Notes: a model not told the origin generated them from the letters alone. A stretch of 64,000 nt of DNA from Laccaria trichodermophora (GCA_018417955.1 JACTVC010000011.1:618262-682261); one strand, 5' to 3'. Positions 26,425 to 36,474 are shown, counted from the stretch's first letter. Made by a program: numbers and translations.

Positions 26425-28137
26425 CTAAGCCCGTAATAGTATTACGCCAGTCAATACATAGCTAACATAGTTGATAATGCTTTTTCTCTCAAGCCGATTC
26501 GCAGAGCTTAGGGCTGGAGCAGTGCTGGAGGGTCCAGTGGTCACGGTTTGGCGTGTGGGTTCCATAACCCTAGTAAACGAAGGTTAGCTTTTCCTCAAAG
26601 ATTCCAAAAAATGTACTTACACAAAGTTGTTTATATTGAACGACCAAGAAGAATCAGTTTCAGCCTGCCGCGATTGCAAGCTTGCCCCATAAATGAAAAT
26701 CGTGATATTAACAGACACCCCTGGAGTCAGGTCCCGCGCCAACGATATGTAGGTGCAGTTTGGTAGAGACGTCGAAGGCGAGTAGCTCGTCAAACGGCCG
26801 TTGTAGTAAACGTCGTAATAAACATTGTAGGTAGCCACATTGACATAAATGGCAGTGCCTGAGGAAATGCCGTTTATTGAGCTCTGAGAAGATAAAGCAA
26901 AAGTAGAATGCTTACCTGTACCGGAAATGAAAGTCAAAGAATGGTCGTTGCTTGTGGTTTTCTTGGAGGGAAGGGTATTATTCACGTTGCATGGACCAGT
27001 AGTAACAGTCCATGAGGGGCCTTTCCATGTAATGCTGCTGTCAGTGACGGAGATGACTCTAGAAGCTGAACCGGATGGGGGAGTTGGCAAGCCGTTACCC
27101 GTCGGAGCGGATGGTGCAGAACTAGATGGCAATGCTGCAAAGGCTGGCTCAGCTAATACATCGTACTAAACAATGACAACCCGACCTCGCGAAGATGTTG
27201 TAGTGGTACGCGGGAAAGTGGAAGTAGTAGTCGCCGTAGGAGGAGATGGGTTCTGAGATGGGCTTCTGCAACGAGGTGCATTGCTGGTATCTCTGTAGCA
27301 AATATCACCAGGCGCTAATGTGAAAACTCAGTGCTACATTTACGGTGGCTGGCAAATGTCGCTCACGGCAGCAAAAGTTATCATTGGAGCAAGGAACGTA
27401 GGCAGAATTACTGCATCGTCCTGGAGTACCACTGCATGTGCTGCCAATAGGACAGCAGCCCTTAACGCCCGACGCGGTGATGACACAGTTTTCTCTGTTG
27501 TTGTGCTGAGTTCCACGTGATATAGCTTCGCCGTTGGACTACTTACGACGACTTGCAGCAACCGCCACCTGAAAAGACGCGTCAAAAAGTTCAAAGGTAT
27601 TCAAGTGGAGAGGAATGACGCCTACCTTGGCAACATCGCGCGCCGGTGGGGCAGCAAGAAACATTTGCGCAACCCGTCTCAGTCACACTGCAACAACCTA
27701 GATAAAGACAGATGATTAGAACCAGATTCTGCAGGGGCAGAATCCGCCCAATACCAGTAGAATAACACCAATAACCAGCTCCGCAGCAGCCACCTGAATA
27801 AATCAGAATAAGCCAATGTTCCCAGAAAAGTGTGAATGACAATACCATTTGAGCAGCACCTTCCTCCTAGAGGGCAGCAACGGCCGGTTGAGCAAAGACC
27901 ATAACCAGTCGAACAAGATTGACGGGATTCGAGCAAGCCTCTGAGAACTCCTGGTTCATCCCGGGCCTCCACGTTAGAGGATCCCAATGGCTTAATGATC
28001 AGAGGTGTGAGGAGTGTGTCAGGTATAGAAGTGTCTGGTACGGGGATGAAAGGATCCCCGGGGAGATCTGCGCCAAGGACAAGGTCGGACACCACAAAAA
28101 TAAGAATGCAAAAACCAACCCTCTTAAACGAGAGCAT
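26425..28137 (-). CDS. Secreted cysteine-rich, probably GPI-anchored surface protein
   Basis: The chosen ATG (28137) gives a clean signal peptide, MLSFKRVGFCILIFVVSDLV; an in-frame ATG 51 bp upstream would bury it. Tandem Cys-rich modules follow (GLCSTGRCCPLGGRCCSNG, GGCCGAGYWCYSTG, CCPTGARCCQGGGCC, KGCCPIGSTC, NDNFCCPPGDICYRD), each on a small exon. Then comes a Ser/Thr-rich stalk and a beta-rich region with several N-glycosylation sequons (NNTLPS, PNCTYISLA, VNITIFIYGA). The last exon ends in a hydrophobic tail (INYVSYVLTGVILLRA*), as expected for a GPI signal. Three successive introns interrupt a Gly codon in phase 1. The function is unknown; a cell-wall or adhesion role is only inferred. 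Confidence 0.7.
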
Positions 28138-28494
28138 TGTGACTGGAGGTTCAAGGATATGTTGCGATTCCGCAAAGACGGACTTCATACCTTTTTATGT
28201 AGCGACCACACTCAGGGATAGTCTTCTGCTTGAGGTGATTAAGATCTTGCAAAACACGCCCTTGCCTTGGCATCGAATCCGTCATTGGACTTTGGCCTAC
28301 TTTGGCAGGTGCTATCAAGGTGCTATGCCAACCAAGCCTGAGCTGTGGATGAATTGAAAAGTAGTGATCTACTTACTCGCCTGCAAACGGGTACATACTT
28401 ATGTACAACCTTCGGATCACTTTATTTTCCGTGCTTGAAGCTCTACAAAAAGAAGGGGGAGGTTTGTGACCAGAAATAATGCTATCCTAACAGG
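28138..28494. other. Intergenic, no gene seen
   Basis: About 350 bp of upstream sequence of the Cys-rich gene, running into the left flank of the inverted-repeat element. No coding or RNA feature was recognised. Confidence 0.5.
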
Positions 28495-28502
28495 TACCCG
28501 TT
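28495..28502 (+). repeat. Left target-site duplication of the 2.3-kb element
   Basis: The eight bases tacccgtt lie just outside the left terminal inverted repeat. The right flank (30813-30820) reads aacccgtt, a 7-of-8 match in the same orientation, as expected of a slightly diverged 8-bp duplication. Confidence 0.6.
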
Positions 28503-28615
28503 ATGGAAAGCAAGACTGATCTGCTCGGAATTCTCGGTTGCCGATTGATGGCCGCATATTTGCTAAGTAATATAATTGATTTGTGGTATTTGCACCACAA
28601 TTACATAATATACAG
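28503..28615 (+). repeat. Left terminal inverted repeat
   Basis: Matches the reverse complement of 30700-30812, essentially without change over the outer 80 bases and with scattered substitutions after that. Confidence 0.8.
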
Positions 28616-29348
28616 CTATGTTGTTCAAGTGCCTTTCTTCATGGTCTACTCAATGCCTTCATCATGTAACAGGCAAATTACATCATGGCCTTGCTTGCTC
28701 GTCTGATATTCCACTTCAATTCATCCCAGGGCTTGACAGTTATATGAGTGTCCTTGTGATTTTTCCTGACAAGTTAATTTAAGGGTACAACTTGCATTTC
28801 TATGCGGCACTGTTTTCTTCAGCCAGCATTGAATCTAGTCACATGAATTATATATAAATAATCTTTCTTCTGTGGCACTGATCTTGACATGGATGATGAG
28901 TCCATCACCCATTTCGCCATTCACTGGAAAAGACTAAAGAAATTTACTATCTTGTTGTGGTCTATTCTGCCTGTAAAAAATATGCATTATTTTCTTGAAG
29001 GTCTCTTCAATGGAAGTATGATCCCCACCCCAGGAAATCCTGCAGGAGAGTGGGTTATTTATCAAAAGTGACTGAGGAACAAGACTCACCAGTTCAGCAA
29101 TGTCTCTCATGTCTACATCCAGTCCAATGGTAATTGATTTCATCTTGAGGTTTAAAATTCCTTCTTTCACTTCTCAATCAGGTGGACCAATCAACATATA
29201 GAATGTGATCAAGTCTTCTGGGGCACATCACAGTGTCCTATCATCAAATAAATTATTACAAACAACACTGGGTGTTGGGGAGTTTCATGATAACTTTGAG
29301 GCAGTTGTTTGCTGCAACAACAATGCCCACAATTTCTTGCATAGGGGT

Positions 29349-29958
29349 GCTCACAGTAGCCATTTTTGATCCATTTTTGATTCATTTTTTGTTCATTTTT
29401 GTAGACATAGAACATCAAAAATGAAGTGAAAAATGGCTACTGTGAACCTGCCCTCCTTGAAATTTTTGAAAATGAGATAAAAAATGAGTGAAAAATGGAA
29501 CAGCCCATTTTTCGGCACCCCGGCAGCCTTGAACTCTGCACCTTGTTGCAGACCCCGCCTTATCTTATCGTTTCTCCAATAGTATCTGTCAGCTGCAATT
29601 CTTCCCTGAGCCTCAACTAATTGGTTTTCAGTCTATTAAGAGTAATTTATTTTAATTTTTTTGCTCATTCTGCAGTGCGAACAGTGAATAGAATAAAGTG
29701 GTTGTCATATCGGGAAAAAAGAAAAAGAACAGACAACACTGAAACGCCCTTCAGCAACTTGAAACCTGAACACAAAAAATGGATGAAAAATGGATGAAAA
29801 ACAGAAACACATCAAAAATGGACACGATGGCTGTTTTTGAAAAATGGCATTTTTGGGGTCATTTTTGATGTGTTTCTTTGCCCGTTTTTGATTCTATTTT
29901 TCAGAAAAACGAGATGAGAAATGAGATGAAAAATGATTCAAAAATGGTAACTGTGAAC
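29349..29958. repeat. Nested A/T-rich fold-back repeat built on ATTTTTGA units
   Basis: The left end (ctcacagtagccatttttga, 29353 on) recurs inverted at about 29415-29448 and again, slightly diverged, at the right end (tcaaaaatggtaactgtgaa, about 29938-29953). Between them are dozens of short ATTTTTGA/AAAAATGG units in both orientations, including a second fold-back around 29800-29890 (cacatcaaaaatgg against ccatttttga type arms). The first 100 bp alone would form a strong hairpin. No coding potential and no clear target duplication were found. It looks like a MITE or tandem/inverted amplification inside the larger element. Confidence 0.6.
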
Positions 29959-30699
29959 GGCACTAATGCCATCCACCCAGTTTGTTTGATAAACTAGTTA
30001 CCACAACATCATGCGCAAGATGGCATTGCTAATAGAAAGAATGTGAAGTTGTGAGTGTGTCTATTCAAAATTATGTGGGGAGAAGCCTCACATCCTTTTC
30101 TGAATATTTCCTGAATACCTCTTTCTGAGTCAGCCACAAATTGATTCAAAAGGTGCAAGATCACAATGAGTCTGCATGAAAATTTGCACAAAATCATACT
30201 CATCTTGGAACTTTGGCAGTGACAAAATTACTCTGCTTTCACAAGCACGACCATCCCTGCATGGTCTGAGATGCCACCAGATGCTATTCCATGATTGGAG
30301 GCTAGTCTACTGTCATCTGAGAGCTGTGTGAGGCTATAGGGTGGGCTTTGTTGCACCTGGAAGCATTGTAGTGTATTGGATGCGGCAAAACTACTTTAGC
30401 ACTGACATAGCCATGCACTCAAGATGCTAATGCTTGGAGGTTGGTTGGAGGATCATTGTGTGATGTTTCTTCAAGGAAGTATGTGTAAATGTGCCTCAGT
30501 GTTGGTGTATTTTGTCAATTTGAGCCTGAAACATCTTGGGAACATCAAGTAAGTTGATTTAAATCTGTAATTACATTGCAGAATTACTGATATTCTTTAA
30601 ATTAATAAGATACCCAGTAACGATATGTGTTCCAACAGTGCCAATACTTGATGGATGTTAGACGGCAAGACTTGGGCGATGGCTTCGTGAAATTCTTCA

Positions 30700-30812
30700 T
30701 TGCAGATTGCATAATTATGGTACAAATACCACGAATCAATTATATTACTTAGCAAATATGCGGCCATCAATCGGCAACCGAGAATTCCGAGCAGATCAGT
30801 CTTGCTTTCCAT
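30700..30812 (-). repeat. Right terminal inverted repeat
   Basis: Inverted partner of 28503-28615, followed by the right target-site duplication aacccgtt at 30813-30820. Confidence 0.8.
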
Positions 30813-30820
30813 AACCCGTT

Positions 30821-31190
30821 GCCTATCAACGTCCCTTCCCTTGTATATCTAATCAAATAGGTAAGAGTTGTGGACACCCTGATTGTTGGAGTGAAAACAA
30901 CCCATCTCGAATATGTATATAGAAGTCATCAGGGCGTCTGAAACTTGGCAACGAATGTCGTAAGGAAAGCGAGCGAGTTATGGCGAACAAGGGTGGCTAG
31001 AGGAGTCTGACCCCTCATTAGTTCAAAGTTGGGTCTAGAGATCCCTCAAGATGTTGATTCCTATGTCGAGAAAGATAATTAATGAATGAGGACATTGGAT
31101 TGGAGGCATCTTACCTTGCCCGCATCAAGTAAAGCTCTACTTCGATGAGATTGTTCAATGCTTATACCGGAGGCTCTGCCAGAAATGAAT
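30821..31190. repeat. Diverged copy of the sequence that lies 3' of CSN12
   Basis: No gene is visible. Segments such as tcctatgtcgagaaagataatt (about 31060) and gtcgtaaggaaagcgagcg resemble 36540-36740 just beyond the CSN12 stop (tcctgtgtcgagagaaag, gtcgcaaggaaagtaagcg). The block therefore looks like the downstream flank of CSN12, duplicated together with copy A next to it. Confidence 0.45.
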
Positions 31191-31442
31191 GCAACACGTT
31201 CTCATCATGTCGTACAACCACTCAACTCGATGCAAACGGTGCCGGACGATTCGCCAGCCTCGGAAATGTGTTCACCGATGCATCACGTCCGTTCGCATTT
31301 CGTGACTGGTGAATTCACGGTACTGAAACAGTTTGGTGAATAAAAAGTTACCTTTCCAAAACCGGGAGGGGGACGAGATAGATCAACATTCGCCTTATGG
31401 AGGAGGTAGAAAATTTTGATTGGTATGGGCTTGAATGTGACA
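31191..31442 (-). pseudogene. Truncated CSN12 duplicate (copy A)
   Basis: Read on the minus strand, this starts at CACATTCAAGCCCATACCAA, equivalent to the CHIQAHAN codons of CSN12. It runs through a degraded intron and an ILTYLIPL-like stretch (LIYLVPLPVLER). It then jumps straight to the sequence coding the CSN12 C-terminus (SVNTFPRLADRP) and its 3' flank. About 380 bp of the middle is missing. Copy B (36205-36474) has the same upstream breakpoint and the same internal deletion. It cannot encode a PCI domain. It is fused on its 5' side to the kinase pseudogene. Confidence 0.7.
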
Positions 31443-32180
31443 GGCCGGAGGGGGTGGGGAAGTACGAAGTATAGACCTGTAGGGTCCACCAAGATGTTGT
31501 CATACTTGCAGTCTCTGTGGAAATGTGAGTTTTCCATCTTACTCGGAAGACGGAAACGCACCGGTGTTGATATGCAGATATTGAAGACCCTGAACAGTAT
31601 AGCATTAAGATAAGAACAACTACATGAAGTCGTGACGATACTCACCTCGAATACCTGACGAAAGAAATCAACGACCTCTCCAATTGTGTCAAATTTTGGC
31701 TCCTCCCAACTCTGGAGCAAGGGCATCACCAACAGTTGAGTATCTTCTTCGTTCGGCACGTCGAGAATGGTGGTCGGGATGCAGTGATTTTTCGGGGTTG
31801 GAAACGTGGGGTTCGCCAGAAAACATCAGCGAGATTTCTGCTTCAGCACTTCCCGAAGAGGAGTAAATTTTTTTCAGAACACCATGTTTGCCGTCATCGG
31901 TTCGCGTTGCGTCAACCAGACACAAAAACTAAAATGCATGAGCGAAATGTTCTCAGAAAGACTCGTTAATTAAGTCCGTACCCTCCTGAGTCCTGACGAC
32001 ACCATCTTCACAATCACTATAATGCAAACTCTTGTTGGCACCCAAGAGGCTCTCCATTCAGGCAGATAGCGAGGCCAGAGGAGGTATGCACACTCTTTCA
32101 ACCAAGGTTGGTGATCACACTAAAACAGCTTGGCTTGATAAAGTCTTCCCTCCGCTGGGTTTTCGACACCCGCCATCCAA
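31443..32180 (-). pseudogene. Serine/threonine kinase-like (Agaricomycete type) pseudogene
   Basis: Minus-strand segments match the mushroom kinase-like family: CAYLLWPRYLPEW, then TRTDDGKHGVLKKI with the ATP-site Lys, MFSGEPHVSNPE, QLLVMPLLQSWEEPKFDTIG, EVVDFFRQVFE and the catalytic-loop HRDCKYDNILVDPTGLY. Two frameshifts are evident: near 32050 between PEWRASW and NKSLHYSDCEDG, and at an A/T-run near 31788 between SNPE and HCIPTTILDVPNEED. The C-lobe after HPLRP is absent because the CSN12 copy A begins there. Introns still have usable GT/AG sites. It is a dead, truncated relic of a kinase-fold protein. Confidence 0.7.
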
Positions 32181-32837
32181 GATTTCCGAGGGAGCCCGGG
32201 GGCCGCGGTAGTTCAAGAGTCGAAGAGAAACAAGATTGTAGTCGAATAGTCGAATGTCAGGCAACCGCGGTAGCGATAGGGTGATGCAAGGGATGATGGA
32301 CCTGCTGGGTCGTGGTATTCACCATCCATTTGCTTCAAGTTTGTCTGTCTATGTAAACGAGACCAAGAGAATTATTACGGCGAATGACGATGAGCGGGCG
32401 CTTGTACAAGTTTAGAGAGATGGATGCTGCTGAGAATACTGTAGATGTTAAGGGCGAGCGGTAGCATGGTGTTGTAGATGTTGAGGACAAGCCTATAGAT
32501 GTCGAAGTGTAAATGAAGAGTAATGTGTTAGCGGTTAGCGGTACGAATGATAAGATTATTTCCCACCAAGTTGAAAACACCCACCCATGATTATTATAAT
32601 GGTCTTCTTATGAGAAGGACTTATGGTCAAGTAGAAATTTGTAAAGCTTCATTGAGGATGCAAGCTGGATTTGCATTACCGTGACGTGAATGTCTTTTCA
32701 TACATACAGAAAGACAAGAGGTATCAATGGTATCATCGTGGATGGTATCGGAAATTGCATCTGAAAGTGATAAGCGCAGAGGAAAAATAATAATAACTTA
32801 TGTTTTATACTGTACCATTGTGCTGATCAAGTGCTGA
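32181..32837. other. Gene-free stretch
   Basis: About 650 bp of A/T-rich sequence 5' of the kinase relic and 3' of the HNH gene. The part near 32190-32300 may hold remnants of the kinase N-terminus, but nothing aligns convincingly. No repeat was recognised. Confidence 0.4.
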
Positions 32838-33104
32838 TCAAGTTTTTGTAGAATCGAGCCATGTTCGGACTTTCTCCTGGGTCTCTTCTGTCTTTGCTTC
32901 ACGTGCCTGACGCTGACCCTTCCTCGCGTTGTGCGTCCACAATGCTAAGATAATGTCAGCAAAGTCAGGGGTCTGAGAGTCCATTTCCTGCTTTCTCTTC
33001 TTTCGTGGAGTAGGCCGCCAAGCAGGTTCAGACTTCCTCTTCTCTCGTGCAGCACCCTGCGAAGCACGTTCAGACATCGGCTGAACATCTGGCTCCCCAT
33101 CACC

Positions 33105-33205
33105 ATCATCACTATGGCCGCCATCACCACCATCACCACCACCATCACCGCCGTCGTCACCCTCACCACCATCAGCATTCTCACCATCATCGTCGTTATC
33201 TTCAT
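33105..33205. repeat. CAC/CATCACC triplet-rich microsatellite
   Basis: Imperfect catcaccac units on the plus strand encode an Asp/Gly-rich stretch (GDDGGDGGGDGGDGGHSDDG) in the HNH gene on the minus strand. Confidence 0.8.
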
Positions 33206-33879
33206 AGTATTTAGGCCTAGTACGTTGTCGGGCCAAGTTTACAAAGTGAGGTACCCCCCAGGTGCGGAGGGCAGCACAGCCATAGGAGGTGTCGAAGAGA
33301 AGATGTGGTGGCCAGTCATCATGGCCCACACGTTGCCTCGCATCCGAATTGTGAGGTGCCACGAGCGCAGTGACAACATCAGGGGCACTGAAGTGCTGAA
33401 ATGTGAGGCAACTGGTGGCAACTGATGGATTGAAGCCCAGATGTTGGGCATTGGGTTGCATGACGACAGCCACGTCATTGACAGACATCACAAAATTGGG
33501 TGTCTATGAATTAGTTAAGCCACATGGAAGACAACTGGGCGAAATAACTAACTTTTAAAAAAGCGACCACAGATTCTCCAAATGGCCTGTGTAGTACTGG
33601 AGAAAGCAGGATTCCGTTACATGGATCATTGATGTCATCCAAGGGCGGGTCCAAAACCTCATTCCTGTTGTCAGCAAGACCACTAATATACTGCGGCCTG
33701 GAGTGAGAACTGCGAGTGGACTCAAATATTCAGAAACATGCCTTGTTTCCTTTTGAGTGAGGAACAATATGGCAGGCTTGAACATTTGTTGCTGCACCAG
33801 TCATAAGGCAGGTTCCGTCACGATTCGTCACGTCCTGCACGAAGCTGTGCTGGCGAATGGAGATGGCTGATGAATCATA

Positions 33880-34412
33880 CACCTTAAACAAGGGACGATC
33901 GGGCAGTTAAGCGAAGCCTTTGACGGATTCCGTGACAAAGTAATCATTTTTGCATCGGTTATGTAATTACAACAAACCAATGGGAAATTTTTTATTGTGA
34001 TCGTATGTCTGCCAATTGTTCAAGGGGGGCTGACAGAGAAAAAACAATTAATGTGCTTATTGTTTAAATTTGCCCACAACTGTGTTACCTAGGCGAAGCT
34101 TTGCAAAAAATAAAAGTTTTTCCTATTGCCAAAGAGACAGACTGAATTGTTCCTGAAATTTATTATGTTTACATATTTTAATTCTTCCCAGCCTTTTGTC
34201 CTGTGGATGTACCTCAAGACACATTTTAAAAATAGTAATAACATTTTTTTTACATCTGGACGTCACCTTTGCACAATAGGCAAACACGCCGTCAATATAA
34301 AAATTTTCCCATAAGTCTGTGTTAATTACATAAGAGGTGCAAAAATGATTAGTTTGTCACGCAATCTGTCAAAGGCTTCGCTTGACTACCCGATCGTCCC
34401 TTGTTTAAGGTG
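33880..34412. mobile_element. 533-bp MITE with about 90-bp terminal inverted repeats
   Basis: Both ends read inward as CACCTTAAACAAGGGACGAT; the inverted arms extend about 90 bp with roughly nine mismatches. The element is flanked on both sides by ATA (33877-33879 and 34413-34415). Deleting the element plus one ATA restores an uninterrupted reading frame through the HNH gene, which fixes the boundaries and the 3-bp duplication. The interior is A/T-rich with no coding capacity. A CAC-type end plus 3-bp duplication fits CACTA/CMC-type elements; this placement is tentative. Confidence 0.85.
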
Positions 34413-34983
34413 ATAAGTCCTGTCGTCCATCAAGTCAGGGTCAACGAGAAATGGTTCTGATATTATTAGAATGAGCCTGAGTGCTGAGCATTGAGGGGTC
34501 GCCCAAAATATTACTTGCCTTTTGCGTCGAATATGTAGTAGTAAACGCCGGCCTCTAGATCTGTATTGAGGACGGAATAATCGACCAGTTGGCCATTGGT
34601 GATGGACCGGGCGATCTGGCCTTCGACTCCATACATCCCAAAGCCCAGAAACCGCAACCACTTCAAAGGGTGTACTGAAAAGCGTTGACATGTCTCCACA
34701 GGAATGGGTAGCGCAGCCTGGTATCCATCATCCACTCGCATGTGGAGCTCAACGATTTCGGCCATGTTGGATGATGAAGCTTTTCGACATGTAGTGACAC
34801 AATGCCGCTTTATTTAATCGTGAACCAAGGTACGACTTCACATATATCGAAGTCTGTATAGGAGAGACTAGCTTTATTAGGCCAACACAACAAGGTATAG
34901 CACGACATGACAAGACCTCCTTTATCCGACTATGTTATCGAGTCCATGAGTACACCTCCTACACGACTTGGAAATTAATCATT

Positions 34984-36170
34984 TCACATCCCGTCCCTCA
35001 CAACGACCAACCCCTCCCTCCGCGCAGCCTCCATGAACGTCGCGACCTGCTCAATCGACTGATCGTACCCCGGCGCGAACCTTGACATGGTTTGTATCCT
35101 GTCAAGGGGTAGACTCAATGAACTTACATATTGTCAGTTTTGGGGCTGGAGCACGATTGAGGGAAGGAATAGACAGACCTTCCAATAAACCTTCATCTGT
35201 TCGGCCTGTTGTTGTTGCGCAGTTATCACGGGAGGTAGTTCGGGACCTGCGTTCAACCCCACCACCAATCAGCACAAGCACCCAATGAATGATTAGGTAG
35301 GCAACCAATAACGTACCCGCAGAAACACCCCATCCTCCAGGTGACCCCTTACCAGACACGCCCTCCTCCGCCCTCTCAAGAAGCCCAAACATACTCTCTG
35401 AGTCCTCCTTCAACACGCCCATGTTCACCCATGTGACGAGGGCTTCGAATGCAGCGCCCCGATCCATATCGCCCACTTCTGTAATGAGCTCCTCCAGCGT
35501 CCATTTATCTATCAAAAGAGAACGATGGTTAACATAGCGCAAGCTGGGATACATGATATAAGGAAACGAAAAAGAGGTCCTGCAGGTCAGTCAACCCGAA
35601 CTAGAGCGCGACCAACATCTCTTCATGAAAATCATAGCAAGAAATGCAAACTCATTCTTATTTTAAAGCATCTCAATAAAAGCAGCTTCAAGCGGAGGTA
35701 CGTCTGCCTCCACCGTCCGATCGTCAAGCTGCAGCTCCAGGCGTACAGTCGTAACCACTTCAGTTTCTTGTCATTAAAATACTGAATTCTTGTGCATATA
35801 GGTCCTGCAGTCTTTTTGCAAATTTTGTTAGTTGGGAGGAATGGGGTGGGGGAGTCAGAAAACGAGGACGTACCGCTGGAACTGTCCTGACATGACCATG
35901 TCACTTGATTCAAGCGCAGGCCAAAAATGTTAATTGTCGGATGTACGTTTGACCTGTAGATAAATTACACTGTCAGCTTCCAACTTTCGGGGAAAGAGAG
36001 GGACAACAAACAGCTTTCTGAGATTGGACATGCCCATCAATTCTCTTCCAATCTGTCATGTCCTTCAGCATGACCTCACACACTTGCAGCGTAGATTCTC
36101 CGAATCGGATATTCAGAATTTCGACGTTCCTTCTCTGATTCCGAGGCACGAGCGTCAGTTCGATTGAACA
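34984..36170 (-). pseudogene. APC2 (anaphase-promoting complex cullin) C-terminal pseudogene
   Basis: Minus-strand blocks match the end of fungal APC2: RRNVEILNIRFGESTLQVCE, VMLKDMTDWKRIDGHVQSQK, HFWPALESSDMVMSGQFQR, VRLELQLDDRTVEADVPPLE, DKWTLEELITEVGDMDRGAA, ALVTWVNMGVLKEDSES, PPVITAQQQQAEQMKVYWK and SRFAPGYDQSIEQVATFMEA. Lesions: a frame change just before HFWPAL (about 35930), an in-frame TAA after EAAFIEML (about 35665), loss of the residues normally between FIE and LDRIQ with a frame change (about 35100), and an end after VVVRDGM where the family has a further W-R-L. The cullin N-terminal half is absent; the 5' end adjoins CSN12 copy B. Confidence 0.75.
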
Positions 36171-36204
36171 ACAAAACGACGGAGACGACTTACCTCCTTC
36201 TTAA

Positions 36205-36474
36205 ACACATTCTCATCACGTCGTGCAACCACTCGACTACAATTTTGATATCGATGCAGGGGGTGCCGGACGATTCGCCAGCCTCGGAAATGTATTCACC
36301 GATGCAGCACGACCGTTCGCTTTTCGTAACTGGTAAATTCACGGTGCCGGATCAGTTCGGTAAATAAAAAGTGACCTTCCAGAACCGAGAGGGGGACGAG
36401 ATATGTCAAAATTCGCCTGATGGAGGAGGTAGGTGCTCGAATAAACCCTCGATTGGTATGGGCTTGAATGTGAA
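36205..36474 (-). pseudogene. Truncated CSN12 duplicate (copy B)
   Basis: This has the same layout as copy A: it begins at CACATTCAAGCCCATACCAA, passes an ILTYLIPL-like remnant (ILTYLVPLSVLEG-like reading with frame breaks), then drops about 380 bp relative to CSN12 and resumes at the codons for the C-terminal FPRLADRP and the 3' flank. Identity with copy A looks higher across the deletion junction (both share ctggtraattcacggt) than with the parent gene. Confidence 0.7.

Larger units (their letters stand above)
28503..30812. mobile_element. 2.3-kb non-autonomous DNA transposon with long terminal inverted repeats
   Basis: The two ends are inverted copies: 28503-28615 and the reverse complement of 30700-30812. 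The first 80 or so bases are identical and the next 30 about 85% alike. The outer bases are ATGGAAAGCAAGACTGATCT. Flanks carry an 8-bp near-perfect duplication. The interior is A/T-rich, has no transposase-like frame, and contains the fold-back repeat at 29349-29958. Long TIRs suggest a MULE-like element, whereas 8-bp duplications suggest hAT; the superfamily cannot be settled here. Short open frames at both ends beginning MESKTDLLGILGCRLMAAYL are simply the TIR read in its outward-to-inward direction. Confidence 0.7.
32838..34765 (-). pseudogene. HNH_2-type nuclease gene interrupted by a MITE
   Basis: Exon 1 (ATG 34765) gives MAEIVELHMRVDDGYQAALP to YYYIFDAKGK. Exon 2 continues LILIISEPFLVDPDLMDDRT and is then interrupted at 34412-33880 by a 533-bp element. 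Beyond it the frame resumes (DSSAISIRQHSFVQDVTNRD, GTCLMTGAATNVQACHIVPH, SKGNK), then YISGLADNRNEVLDPPLDDI, NDPCNGILLSPVLHRPFG and VAFLKTPNFVMSVNDVAVVM. The His-Asn-His-like core (ACHIVPHSK...NGILL...LH) is that of fungal HNH_2 proteins common in mushrooms. The C-terminus has an Asp/Gly-rich repeat and a basic RKKRKQEMD tail. Apart from the insertion the gene looks intact. One intron (33741-33691) uses a GC donor. Function in fungi is unknown. Confidence 0.75.

Noticed and set aside
28503..28706. Open frame starting MESKTDLLGILGCRLMAAYL, repeated at 30812-30597 minus
   Set aside because: It is the same terminal inverted repeat read from each end; the two frames diverge as soon as the repeat ends.
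32945..33425. Met/Val- and Thr/Ile-rich frames in the triplet repeat
   Set aside because: Frameshifted readings of the CATCACC microsatellite within the HNH gene.
34126..34314. Short plus-strand frame inside the MITE
   Set aside because: A/T-rich chance frame; no transposase similarity.
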